A DNA stretch of 64,000 bases from Gemmata sp. (GCA_025055115.1 JANWYJ010000064.1:1-64000), one strand, 5' to 3'. Shown: positions 46,463 through 56,111, numbered from the stretch's first letter. Numbers and translations are program-made. The notes: generated by a model not told the origin, from the sequence alone.

Positions 46463-47269
46463 ATGAAAGCCGTTCAAACAGTCCCCGCCACGGAATTGGT
46501 GTTTCCCGATTCGGATGGACAACCGATGGCCGAGAACACCCGACAATATGAAGCGATTGTCACGCTCAAAGGGAACATTGAGGCGTTCGCTCCGGCCACC
46601 GCCTTCGTCGCCGGCGACCATCTCATCTACGTTGATCCCACCGACCCCAGCCAACGGCAAGCCCCGGATGTGTACGTGGCGTTTGGTCGCCCGCGCGGCC
46701 ATCGCGGCAGTTATAAAGTGTGGGAGGAAGACAATATCTTCCCCCAAGTGATTTTTGAAGTCCTCGGACCGAGTAACACCCCCGCAGAGATGCGGGCCAA
46801 ACGCCACTTTTACTTCCAACATGGAGCGGAAGAGTATTATGAATTCGACCCTGAAGCGGGAACGTGGCTGGGCTTTATCCGCAACCCTGACACCGGTCAG
46901 CCCGAACCGGTCGAAACGATGGATGGTTTTGTCAGCCCCCGCTTGGGGATGAAATTTGACTTCGCCCCGCTGGAGTTGCGCGTGTACCGGCCTGACGGCC
47001 GCCGTTTCCTCTCGTTCCAAGAACTCCACGACTTAGCAGAACGCAACGCCCACCAAGCGGCCGAAGCCCAGCGGTTGGCGGAACGCAACGCCCAACAAGC
47101 CGCGGAAGCCCAACAGCGGGCTGCAGAAGCTCTTCAGCAGGCCGAAGAAGCCCGGCGCCGTCTGGAACAGGCCGCACAACAGGCCGAATACCAGCGGCAA
47201 GAAAGTGAGCGGTTGCGGGCCTTGCTCCGTGCCGCGGGCATCGACCCCGATACGCTTCCGCCATCCTAA
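46463..47269 (+). CDS. Uma2-family (DUF820) endonuclease-like protein with C-terminal coiled coil
   Basis: PDVYVAFGRPRGHRGSYKVWEEDNIFPQVIFEVLGPSNT, YEFDPEAGTWLGF; tail AERNAHQAAEAQRLAERNAQQAAEAQQ... Confidence 0.85.
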   Translation: MKAVQTVPATELVFPDSDGQPMAENTRQYEAIVTLKGNIEAFAPATAFVAGDHLIYVDPTDPSQRQAPDVYVAFGRPRGHRGSYKVWEEDNIFPQVIFEVLGPSNTPAEMRAKRHFYFQHGAEEYYEFDPEAGTWLGFIRNPDTGQPEPVETMDGFVSPRLGMKFDFAPLELRVYRPDGRRFLSFQELHDLAERNAHQAAEAQRLAERNAQQAAEAQQRAAEALQQAEEARRRLEQAAQQAEYQRQESERLRALLRAAGIDPDTLPPS

Positions 47270-47393
47270 CGGGTCACCCCAGTGGCTTGCCTTCGCACTG
47301 GCAAGGGCCGGAAGGAACGTAGAAATGACCGGAGAACCGGACTGGACCTTGGCCCCTCTGTAAAACAGCCGTATTCGGAAGGAGGCTCAGGCC

Positions 47394-48971
47394 GTGACCA
47401 GCAAACCCCGTTGGTTCCAAACCACCGCGATCGACTACCCCAACAGCCGGCCGCACATCGGCACCGCGTTCGAAAAACTCGGGGCCGACGTCCAAGCCCG
47501 CTACCGACGGATGGAAGGGTTCGACGTTTTTTTTCTGATGGGCAACGATGAGAACACGGTGAAAGTGAGCCAACGGGCCGCGGCATTGGGCCTCGATACG
47601 CAAGCGTACTGCGACGACATGGCCCGGCAATTCCGCGCCGTCTGGGATGCTCTCGACATCAGCTACGATTGTTTCATCCAAACGTCCAGCCAACGGCATA
47701 AGCACTGTTGCCGCAAGTTCATCCAAAAAGTTTACGATAACGGCTACATCTACAAAGGCAGCTACGAGGGCTGGTTCTGCGCCGGCTGTGAAGAGTTCAA
47801 AACCGAAAAGCAGTATCAAGACAACAACGGTTTGTGCCCCAATCACCGCACGGCGCTGGTGCGTCGTTCCGAACCGTGTTACTTCTTCGCCCTCTCGAAG
47901 TTCCAGGACCGACTCTTAGCGCACTACCAAGCGAACCCCGACTTCATCCAGCCGGAGTCGCGGCGGAACGAAATCGTCAGCCTGATCGAAAATGAAGGGC
48001 TGCGCGACATCAATATTTCCCGCTATGGCGAAGAATGGGGCATTCCGATCCCTTTTGACCCGCAATTCACTATCTACGTCTGGTTCGACGCCCTGCTGAC
48101 CTACATCACCGGCATCGGCTACGGTGACGACGAAGCGACCTTCCGCCACTATTGGCCCTGCGATATGCACTTCATCGGCAAAGACATCACGCGCTTTCAC
48201 TGTGCGCTGTGGCCAGCGATGCTCTGGGCTGCGGGGGAAGAGGCACCGAAGAAAGTTTACGCCCATGGGTTTGTCTATCTCAAAAACGAAGAAGCCGGCA
48301 CGGTGGAAAAGATCAGCAAATCCCTTGGCAACGTCATCGAACCGATGGAGGTGATCTCAAAGTTCAGCGCGGATGCCTTCCGCTATTACTTCCTCCGCGA
48401 ATGCCCTTTCCCCAGTGATGGCGAATTCAGTTGGTCGCGCTTCACCGACGTGTACAACGCTGAGTTAGCCAACAATCTGGGCAACTTGCTGAGCCGCTGC
48501 CTGACACTGATTACCAAAAACTACGGCGGTATCTTGCCGCAAACGGCGAATGTCCAGCCGCAAGTGGCGGTACCGGGTTTGGATTTGGCCCTTTTTGTCG
48601 GTGAATTGCGCGAACACATCGAAGCCTGCCGTTACCATCTGGCCCTGCAGAAAATCGTTCTCGACTTCCTGACACCAACGAACCAATACCTCGAAGAGCA
48701 CGCGCCGTGGAAGTTGGTCAAAACGGACAAAGCCGCCGCGCAGCGGGTGCTGTTCCATGCGGTGCAGTCGCTGCGGATCGCCAGCATCTTGCTCAAACCG
48801 TTCATTCCGCGGAGTGCTGAGAAAATTTACACGAGCTTTAACTTTGCGATCCCATGGAACGCGGTCCGATGGGCCGATGCTGTGGTCCTGCAACCGCAAC
48901 CGGAGGATTTACGCATCACGGCAGAATTGATCGACGGCAAAATTCCGCCCCTATTCCCCCGTATTGGCTAG
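47394..48971 (+). CDS. metG: Methionyl-tRNA synthetase
   Basis: IDYPNSRPHIGTAFEKLGADVQARYRRMEGFDV, VYAHGFVYL, EKISKSLGNVI; GTG start. Confidence 0.95.
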   Translation: MTSKPRWFQTTAIDYPNSRPHIGTAFEKLGADVQARYRRMEGFDVFFLMGNDENTVKVSQRAAALGLDTQAYCDDMARQFRAVWDALDISYDCFIQTSSQRHKHCCRKFIQKVYDNGYIYKGSYEGWFCAGCEEFKTEKQYQDNNGLCPNHRTALVRRSEPCYFFALSKFQDRLLAHYQANPDFIQPESRRNEIVSLIENEGLRDINISRYGEEWGIPIPFDPQFTIYVWFDALLTYITGIGYGDDEATFRHYWPCDMHFIGKDITRFHCALWPAMLWAAGEEAPKKVYAHGFVYLKNEEAGTVEKISKSLGNVIEPMEVISKFSADAFRYYFLRECPFPSDGEFSWSRFTDVYNAELANNLGNLLSRCLTLITKNYGGILPQTANVQPQVAVPGLDLALFVGELREHIEACRYHLALQKIVLDFLTPTNQYLEEHAPWKLVKTDKAAAQRVLFHAVQSLRIASILLKPFIPRSAEKIYTSFNFAIPWNAVRWADAVVLQPQPEDLRITAELIDGKIPPLFPRIG

Positions 48972-49033
48972 GGGCATTCTCCGCGGGAGTTCTTTTCCGA
49001 CTGTCGCGCGGTTTTCACTCTCACGAGGCAGCG

Positions 49034-50254
49034 ATGATGCATCAACTCGGTGTGATTCTGGCTGGCGCTGGGTTGGCCCTGACTGCAAGCGCGGCACCCC
49101 AGCAACCGGCCGATACCGGAACTACGGTGTATCGGAAGGTGGTCCCATCGACGGTGTGGATTCATTCTGATCGCGGCCGGGGCAAGACGGCCACTGGCAG
49201 TGGATCGTTGGTGGATAAAGGCCGGCGCTTAGTTCTCACCAATTACCATGTGGTCGGTGATGTCAAGACCGCGACGGTGTACTTCCCCGCCTTCGAGGGC
49301 CACAAGATCATTCCCGAACGCCAGTATTATCTCGACCGCGCGGCCCAGCTCGGCATTGCTGGCCAGGTGGTGGAAATCGACAAGGAAGCCGATTTGGCCC
49401 TGATTCGCCTGGAGCGTCTGCCCGCGGGAGTCGCAGCGCTGCCGCTGGCGCGCGAAAGCCCCCAACCCGGCCAGACGGTGCATTCCATTGGCAATCCGGG
49501 CAAAAGTGGGGCGCTGTGGGTCTACACCCCGGGCAAAGTCCGCCAGGTGTACAGCAAAAAATGGAAAGCCAGGCTCGACGAACGCACGACGATCAGCTTT
49601 CAGGCCCAAGTGATCGAGACCGATTCCCCCACCAATCCTGGCGATAGCGGCGGGCCGCTGGTCAACGATCGCGGGGAACTCGTCGGCGTTACCCAAGGCG
49701 GCGCTTTGGATGCGCAAGCCATCAGTATCTTTGTGGACCTCTCCGAGGTCCAGCGCTTCCTCAATCGCCGCTCGGTGCAGTTGCTCCGCTCCGAGACACC
49801 CGAACAACCGACCCGAGCCAAACCTCTCGAAAGCCAAGACGCTGGCAAGTTCTTCAGTGCTGCGGCGTGGAAGCAGCTAGCCCCGGCGGCGGAGAAATTG
49901 CTCCGCGAAAAAGGCATCGACTTGTGGATCGAAACCTTGCCCACACCACCCAACGGGGACGCCAAGAAAATCGCGGCCCTCGAACCGGCGGAACGCGAAA
50001 AACGCTACCGCCAGATCGTCGAGGAGCGCTTGAAAGACAAAAACTTCAATGGTGTCTACTTGTTTGTCACAAAGTCGCCTAGCCTGTTGTATGTGGTGGT
50101 CGTAGGGCCGTGCACCAAAGACTTCAACCCCGATTTTGGAGCGATGCTGCGTTCCATGCTCATCGAACATTTTCAAAAACGGCAGTTTGATGATGGTTTG
50201 AAACAATTGATCGAGATGACGTTGGCCGAGGTGAAACTGGTTGAGAAAAAGTGA
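49034..50254 (+). CDS. Secreted trypsin-like serine protease with C-terminal TPM-like domain
   Basis: Signal peptide; TNYHVVGD, DLALIRLE, NPGDSGGPLVNDRGELVGVTQGG; C-terminal segment FNGVYLFVTKSPSLLYVVVVG. Confidence 0.8.
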   Translation: MMHQLGVILAGAGLALTASAAPQQPADTGTTVYRKVVPSTVWIHSDRGRGKTATGSGSLVDKGRRLVLTNYHVVGDVKTATVYFPAFEGHKIIPERQYYLDRAAQLGIAGQVVEIDKEADLALIRLERLPAGVAALPLARESPQPGQTVHSIGNPGKSGALWVYTPGKVRQVYSKKWKARLDERTTISFQAQVIETDSPTNPGDSGGPLVNDRGELVGVTQGGALDAQAISIFVDLSEVQRFLNRRSVQLLRSETPEQPTRAKPLESQDAGKFFSAAAWKQLAPAAEKLLREKGIDLWIETLPTPPNGDAKKIAALEPAEREKRYRQIVEERLKDKNFNGVYLFVTKSPSLLYVVVVGPCTKDFNPDFGAMLRSMLIEHFQKRQFDDGLKQLIEMTLAEVKLVEKK

Positions 50255-50652
50255 CCCACCTTGGGGAAGAGCAGGAGCACACCGTGAGCCACGGGTTGAT
50301 GTTGTGCGATGATCTGATGTTCTTCAGCCGCGTATCGGGAGCGGCGCGCGCGGCGGGCGCGAGCGTGCGGCAGGTGCGGACAGCGGCGGAGTTGCTGGCG
50401 GCCGCACGCACCCGCCCCCCAGCGGGGGTGATCATCGACCTGCATTGCTCCGGTCTGGACCTGCCCGCCCTTTTGGCTGAACTGGATGCTGCCGTTTCCC
50501 CCCGCCCACGGGTGATCGCTTACGGTTCGCATGTGGAAGCGGAGGTCCTGCGCGCAGCCCGCCAGGCGGGGTGCGACCGCGTCTTGCCGCGCAGCCAGTT
50601 CGTCACCGAATTGGAGAGCCACATTGGGCAGTGGCTGGCGGAAACCCAGTGA
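50251..50652 (+). CDS. Response-regulator receiver-like protein (degenerate)
   Basis: 133 aa; LMLCDDLMFFSRV, PPAGVIIDLHCSGLDLPALL, RPRVIAYGSHVEAEVLRAARQAGCDRVLPRSQF. Confidence 0.55.
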   Translation: MTHLGEEQEHTVSHGLMLCDDLMFFSRVSGAARAAGASVRQVRTAAELLAAARTRPPAGVIIDLHCSGLDLPALLAELDAAVSPRPRVIAYGSHVEAEVLRAARQAGCDRVLPRSQFVTELESHIGQWLAETQ

Positions 50653-50727
50653 GGGATGGCGATAAGGTTCGGTTGGGATGGAACGCCGGGCCAGATTGGG
50701 CAGTGGCTGGCGGAAACCCAGTGAGGG
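50623..50727. repeat. 33-bp perfect direct repeat covering the stop of the receiver-like gene, offset 72 bp
   Basis: attgggcagtggctggcggaaacccagtgaggg at 50623-50655 and 50695-50727. Confidence 0.95.
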
Positions 50728-50729
50728 GC

Positions 50730-51365
50730 TTATCCCGGAGGAGCGGGCGGGGATGTGTCGGTGGTCGGCAATGTCCGCGAGCTGCTAGGTAGGCTGGGGA
50801 GGGCATTGGGTGGCAGGATGATCGAGCCGGTGCCTTCATCGAGGGTGGCCGTGGGGGCGTGCGGTGTGGTCGCTGGTTTCACAGGAATAATAATTGGCTT
50901 GATCTCACCGGTTGTCACATCCAACACGATGCACGTTTTCGGGTTCGCTCGGAACAACGCCCCGGGGTTGGCCACGAGCGTGCGCCCCGTGCGGTGTTGC
51001 TCACGAACGTGCGTGTGGCCATAGAAAACGTAGTCAAAATAGTCCGCGTTCTCCAGCTGCCGCAGTTGGTGCCGTTCGTGACTGTGAACCCAGGCGATGC
51101 GCTTCTCCTGCAGCGTCAGAAAACCGAAGGAATCGTAGTAGGTACCGCCGATTTCCTTGATGACAGCCATCAGCTTGCCGCGGTCTTTATCCCAATTGCC
51201 AAAGACAAAGTGGGTGGGAATTCCTTTGAAGACCCGGACCGTATCTGGGGATTCGATGTCGCCGCAATGGAGGATCAATTCGACCTGCTGCTCCACGAGA
51301 AGGCGGACGGCTTCCGCCACCGCCTCGTGGCGGTCGTGGGTGTCGCTGACAACCCCGATCCGCAT
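50730..51365 (-). CDS. Metallophosphoesterase (YfcE/MJ0936-like)
   Basis: MRIGVVSDTHDRHEAV, ILHCGDIESPD, FVFGNWD, VFYGHTHV. Confidence 0.9.
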   Translation of the reverse strand: MRIGVVSDTHDRHEAVAEAVRLLVEQQVELILHCGDIESPDTVRVFKGIPTHFVFGNWDKDRGKLMAVIKEIGGTYYDSFGFLTLQEKRIAWVHSHERHQLRQLENADYFDYVFYGHTHVREQHRTGRTLVANPGALFRANPKTCIVLDVTTGEIKPIIIPVKPATTPHAPTATLDEGTGSIILPPNALPSLPSSSRTLPTTDTSPPAPPG

Positions 51366-51771
51366 AGTTCCCCCGTGGTGCCTGCGTGCAACTACCGACA
51401 CTGTCCTATTTTACCTTAATAAATCCCCGCGAGTTCGGGTATCTCGGTTGCTCGGTCGGCCGGATGGTATGCGATAATCCAACGCTGCAAAGAATACCTC
51501 CGCGAAGACCCTTACCTCCGCGAAGACTCTGGCGGCGTTGGTCAACGTGTGACCACGCCGCGGGTTCAGGCCCATCTTCCTGCACGCCCGAATAAAACCT
51601 TGGCGGTGTTGGCCCACGCGTGAAAACCGCGCCTTTCGGCGGAACGTGCCAGCACCCCGATCGTACGCCTCCCCACGGATGGGGCGGGGATGGATCGGGA
51701 TGCGCGCCGTGGTTGGAAGGTCATCACCTTCCGGGGGCCAATCGCCGATCAGCAGCATCGGACGCGCCTGC

Positions 51772-52647
51772 TTATTTCCCCTCCCCCGGAATGGGGCTGG
51801 GCTTGTCCGCGGTGGGGAAGTTCTGGGGCAGTGGTAGGGTCACGGAACCCGTCGCTGCCCATTCCGTACCCCGCGCCAGGGTGGCAGCGAAGCCCCAGCA
51901 ACGCATGGCGTTGGCATCGTGGCCCATCGGCGTGTGAAAAACCCGGCCCTTCCCATAGCGGACGGTCCAGATCATCGGTTCATGAACCTTGGTGCCGTTC
52001 GAATAGGCAGTCGCCAAGACTGTGACGTTCTCGATCGGCCCGCGCATGTTGTCATACAATTCGTCGCGGACGTGTAACCATTCCCGGGGCATCCCGCGGG
52101 TGATCGGATGCTCAGGATCGCGAATCGTGACGGTGAACGGACCCACATAGCGGTGCCCCGAACCGTCGCCTTGGCCTGAGGCCACCTTCACCGGTTGGCC
52201 TTGATCGTCCAGATACAGCCGGTCGCCACCGCGGTTGTTCCGCCAGCCCATCCCGATCATCTGGTTATACGCCTTCCAATCACTGAATGCGTTGTTGGCC
52301 GCATGAACGATGACCAAGCCGATCTTGCCGTCCTTCACAAGCGTCTCCAGATCGCTCTGGAGTTCCTGGCTCCACGGCTCACCGTTGTAGTTACTCAACA
52401 CCACAGCGTATTTCGCCACTTCCGGGCGAAACCGCGCCATTTCCGCGGCTTTTCCCTTCGATGGGCTGGTAGCCACATCCACCGTGAAGCGCTGGGTATC
52501 CTCTAAAAGCTTTTTCATCAGTGGTGTGGTTTCCTGCCATTTGTGGTTGTTCTGGCCGTCGATAATCAGCACCTTGATTTTGGGATCGGCAGCATAACTC
52601 CCAATTGCCAAAAGACTTAGGATGGAGAAAGCACACAGACAACGCAT
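51772..52647 (-). CDS. ThuA-domain secreted protein
   Basis: Signal peptide; KVLIIDGQNNHKWQETTPLMKKLLE, GLVIVHAANNAFSDWKAYNQMIGMGWRN, RVFHTPMGHD. Confidence 0.85.
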   Translation of the reverse strand: MRCLCAFSILSLLAIGSYAADPKIKVLIIDGQNNHKWQETTPLMKKLLEDTQRFTVDVATSPSKGKAAEMARFRPEVAKYAVVLSNYNGEPWSQELQSDLETLVKDGKIGLVIVHAANNAFSDWKAYNQMIGMGWRNNRGGDRLYLDDQGQPVKVASGQGDGSGHRYVGPFTVTIRDPEHPITRGMPREWLHVRDELYDNMRGPIENVTVLATAYSNGTKVHEPMIWTVRYGKGRVFHTPMGHDANAMRCWGFAATLARGTEWAATGSVTLPLPQNFPTADKPSPIPGEGK

Positions 52648-52815
52648 CCGACAACCTCCCAACCGACCTCGGGGCTAGTGCCCACCACCCCTTGGCCGTC
52701 CTTCCCGACACCACGACCGACGCACCGACCACCGGCTCGCCGCTATTGTGCCGTGGTGTTAATGTACCTAGATTGCCAGAAATGAAATCGTAGAAATCGT
52801 TCGCGGAGAACCGTT

Positions 52816-53265
52816 ATGCGGGTGGAATTCTTTGGGTTGGCGATGGAAGCGCCCAGCGTCACGGTGCATTTGTGGTCGCCGTGGCGCTGCTCCGCGTTGG
52901 AACACAAACTCTTCGAAGCGCTCAAAACAGTTCCGCATGCCTCTCTGGAAATTTCCCCCGACGAACTGCGGCTGCATATTCGCGAGGCCAAAGGTTGGCG
53001 CGTGGCCATCCAAACGATTTCGCGGGTGATGAAAGGCTGGCAAGAAGAAGCGACAGACGTAGGCAAAGACGAACGCCGCCAGTGGCGGTGGCTCATCGAA
53101 GCCGATGTGGATGCCAACGGCTACGATATGCACGGAGAAAAAGCCAGTTTTTGGGCGTATCTCCGCCTCTCCATCGATCGCGGGGGGCCAGGCGAAGCCG
53201 AAAAGGGCGAAGACATCGACCTCAACGGGTTCGGCATCCAAGTGTGGGGGGAAAACGCCGATTGA
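52816..53265 (+). CDS. Small protein of unknown function (149 aa)
   Basis: Intact ORF, coherent codon usage, ATG after aaccgtt. Confidence 0.55.
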   Translation: MRVEFFGLAMEAPSVTVHLWSPWRCSALEHKLFEALKTVPHASLEISPDELRLHIREAKGWRVAIQTISRVMKGWQEEATDVGKDERRQWRWLIEADVDANGYDMHGEKASFWAYLRLSIDRGGPGEAEKGEDIDLNGFGIQVWGENAD

Positions 53266-53347
53266 AGCCTTCAGAAGGCTCAGACCTCAACAGGTTCGGC
53301 ATCCAAGTGTGGGGGGAAAACGCCGATTGAAGCCTTCAAAAGGCTCA
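53218..53347 (+). repeat. 65-bp near-perfect tandem duplication covering the 3' end and stop of the 52816 ORF
   Basis: 53218-53282 and 53283-53347 (63/65); degenerate further copies at ~53414 and ~53487. Confidence 0.95.
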
Positions 53348-53544
53348 CTCCCTGATGGCATCGTAGTGACCTGACAGAGGCTCATAAGTGACTTGACAGA
53401 GGTTCATTGGAGCAAAACGCTGACTCAAGCCTTCAGAAGACTCACTCCCTGTTCGTGGTCATCTTTCGCCACGAATGTCTCGGGGGAAAACGCTGACTGA
53501 AGCCTTCAAACGCCGATTCAAGTCTTCAAACGCTGACTCCAGGG

Positions 53545-53693
53545 CCAGCCCACGTCGCCCCAGCCGTTCTCCAGCCCACGTCGCCCCAGCCGTTCTCCAG
53601 CCCACGTCGCCCCAGCCGTTCTCCCAGAAGCGATTTCATCCTCCTTTCCCGCTGATGGCGGCGTCGGCCCCAGCCCACGTCGCCCCAGCCGTT
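53545..53693 (+). repeat. 26-bp repeat ccagcccacgtcgccccagccgttct, 3 tandem copies plus 1 partial
   Basis: 53545-53570, 53571-53596, 53597-53622, 53670-53693. Confidence 0.95.
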
Positions 53694-53773
53694 GCCCCCT
53701 CTCCCGACGCCCCGGCCCGAGGCGTACCGACGGCCGGGGGGCCGAGCTGGGCCATCAAGCTATCTTCCCCAGC

Positions 53774-53817
53774 CGCCAAGCTTTACAGCCGCTCACGCCA
53801 AGCTTTACAGCCGCTCA
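53774..53817. repeat. 22-bp perfect tandem repeat covering the stop of the 53805 ORF
   Basis: cgccaagctttacagccgctca x2. Confidence 0.95.
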
Positions 53818-54110
53818 ACTTTGGTATTCTCGTCAATCGCGATACTGCTCAGTTCACCGTTGGGTTTGAGGAACCGCACCACGGGTACCACCAAGTCATC
53901 CTCTTTGACCCGCTCGGTGGTGATACCCGTTTCCAAATAGGCGATCTCGCGGAATTCCCCGGTGGCCTGCGCCGTCCACGTTCTGGCCCCCACACGGACT
54001 TTTTGTGTGACCTGAATTTTTTCGCCGGGCCGTAGTGAGCGGAGTAACTCCACCTGGGCTGGGTCAAGCCGTCGTGTGGGGAGAACGATCTTTTCGGGTA
54101 CGGCTGTCAT
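53805..54110 (-). CDS. Small protein of unknown function coupled to ilvN (101 aa)
   Basis: MTAVPEKIVLPTRRLDPAQVELLRSLRPGEKIQVTQKVRVG; ATGA overlap with ilvN. Confidence 0.65.
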   Translation of the reverse strand: MTAVPEKIVLPTRRLDPAQVELLRSLRPGEKIQVTQKVRVGARTWTAQATGEFREIAYLETGITTERVKEDDLVVPVVRFLKPNGELSSIAIDENTKVERL

Positions 54111-54613
54111 GTTCCCTCCGCTGCGACTTGCGGCTTGGGTTCGCCGCGGACTAAAGCAATTCGTCCGGTGCGTGCTAATTCGAGAATTCCATAGGGCCGC
54201 ATCAGGTCGATGAAGGCTTCCACCTTCCCTTCGGTGCCGCTGATTTCGATCATGACGTTGGCGTGCTGAATGTCCACCACCCGGCCACGAAAACTCTCGG
54301 TCAGTTGGAACACCTCCGGCCGCTGCGCCGCGGTGCATTTCACCTTAATGAGCATCAGGTCGCGTTCGACGAAGTTTTCAGAACTGATGTCGTCGACACG
54401 AACCACAGTGACGATCTTATCAAGCTGTTTGCGGACCTGGTCCAGAACCTGATCGTCGCCATGAACGACAAAGGTCATTCGGGAGAGGTTGTGGGTTTCG
54501 GTTTCGCCCACCGCAAGGCTGTCGATATTGAAGCCACGCGAATGGAGCATTCCGGCGATCGTGGCGAGAACACCTGGTTGATTCTGAACCAAAGCGGATA
54601 GCACATGCCGCAT
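54107..54613 (-). CDS. ilvN: Acetolactate synthase small (regulatory) subunit
   Basis: HVLSALVQNQPGVLATIAGMLHSRGFNIDSLAVGETE, SRMTFVVHGDD (ACT domain). Confidence 0.92.
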   Translation of the reverse strand: MRHVLSALVQNQPGVLATIAGMLHSRGFNIDSLAVGETETHNLSRMTFVVHGDDQVLDQVRKQLDKIVTVVRVDDISSENFVERDLMLIKVKCTAAQRPEVFQLTESFRGRVVDIQHANVMIEISGTEGKVEAFIDLMRPYGILELARTGRIALVRGEPKPQVAAEGT

Positions 54614-54727
54614 GAGTCAATTCACCCCTCCACATGAGAACGACGCATCGTTGTGATGATAGAGACCGTCCGCAAGGCTTCAACGGGGGTTGATGGAGCA
54701 ACAGACTGTGCATCCTCAACCCGTCAA

Positions 54728-54783
54728 CAGCACACCGTTTGGTGGCTCGCAGTCACAGCGCACCGTTTGGTGGCTCGGAGTCA
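54728..54783. repeat. 28-bp tandem repeat covering the 3' end of the GT87 gene
   Basis: cagc(a/g)caccgtttggtggctcg(c/g)agtca x2. Confidence 0.95.
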
Positions 54784-56111
54784 GCAGGGTTGGTGGTGGC
54801 TCGAGGTGGCGAGTCTGTAGCGTGCGGGCTGTCGTGGGCCGGGCAGATAACCGTCAGCACGAATAACGCTACCAAAGCATAGGTCAGCACGGCGAAAAAG
54901 GTAATATTCACCACAGGTTTGATGGGATCGTGCTGCATATTCACCATCGCCTGGGCTTGTGATGGCCCCACGGCTAAAGCCACAAAGAAGTAATCGGGCA
55001 TCCAAAGCGGTATGAGAACGAGCCACAGGAGGATTCGGAGGCTTCCGCTGGGCCAGCGCAGCCACAGCAGGGCCGCAGGAAGTAACAACAAGATAAAGTA
55101 GTGTGACCATGTGATCGGACTGACCAAGAGCATCCCAACGATGGCAGTTGCGAAAGCCCGATCGCGTGTCGCCACCGAATAGGAACGCCACGCAACCCAC
55201 ACCACGACCGCCGTAATAACCAGACGGGATAACCAGATCAACAGTCGCGCAGCCTCGGGCTGAGTGGACCACGTAATAATCTTTTGCGCTGGGTGGGGAT
55301 CGAATATGCGTAACCAAAAAGCTGTGATGGAGATATTCCACCCAGAGGTTTGGTATTTCTGGAGGGAGGGAACCACCACGTCGATGTAAGTTCGGAAAGT
55401 CGCGATACCGAATACAGCTAGCGCCAATCCGTTGACAGCAAGAAATGTTGCAACCCCCGTGGCCAGCCCACGCCAACGACGCGTGCAAAAAAAGTAGGCC
55501 AAAAGAAAAGCCGGATAGAGTTTCAAGCCCGCGGCGATCCCCACGGCGACCCCAGCCCAGCCGATGCGATCGTGTCGATCGGCCCACCACGCGAGGGTGA
55601 TGAAAAACACAAGCAGAATATTCAACTGTCCCAGAAACAACTGCAAATACAGTGGATGAAACAGAAGCAGTAAACTGAGCGCGGGCAAAAGCGACCACGG
55701 CGACAGGGGGAATTTCAGCTCCCATAAAATTATCACAATACTAATGAGAAATAGTGGGAATGTCACCACATTCCACAGGAAATGAGCATCACGATAGGGC
55801 AAATGACCAAACGGCAGCGCGATCATCACCGAGGCCGGCGGGTGGGCATTCCAGGAGAGGATCATTCCCATTCCCTCTTTGAGCAAAACCCCGGTGTGGC
55901 GGAGCATGGCTTGGGTTTGCTCGGCGTAAACCGGAGTACCCGCTAGGTAGTTGCGTGCGGAGAGCCACTCCTGAAGAAAGTCAAAGTAATAATTCTCGGC
56001 GGGACGGAACGCGAGGATGAAACGCGGACCGAACCACACGCCGACCACGACCGCGACAACGCCCCAAACGATGATCCGAGCAGGTGGCCAGGTAGTTGTT
56101 GCCGGTGGCAT
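54753..56111 (-). CDS. Glycosyltransferase family 87 (DUF2029-type) membrane protein
   Basis: Polytopic; QLNILLVFFITLAWWADRHDRIGWAGVAVGIAAGLKLYPAFLLAYF. Confidence 0.8.
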   Translation of the reverse strand: MPPATTTWPPARIIVWGVVAVVVGVWFGPRFILAFRPAENYYFDFLQEWLSARNYLAGTPVYAEQTQAMLRHTGVLLKEGMGMILSWNAHPPASVMIALPFGHLPYRDAHFLWNVVTFPLFLISIVIILWELKFPLSPWSLLPALSLLLLFHPLYLQLFLGQLNILLVFFITLAWWADRHDRIGWAGVAVGIAAGLKLYPAFLLAYFFCTRRWRGLATGVATFLAVNGLALAVFGIATFRTYIDVVVPSLQKYQTSGWNISITAFWLRIFDPHPAQKIITWSTQPEAARLLIWLSRLVITAVVVWVAWRSYSVATRDRAFATAIVGMLLVSPITWSHYFILLLLPAALLWLRWPSGSLRILLWLVLIPLWMPDYFFVALAVGPSQAQAMVNMQHDPIKPVVNITFFAVLTYALVALFVLTVICPAHDSPHATDSPPRATTNPADSEPPNGAL

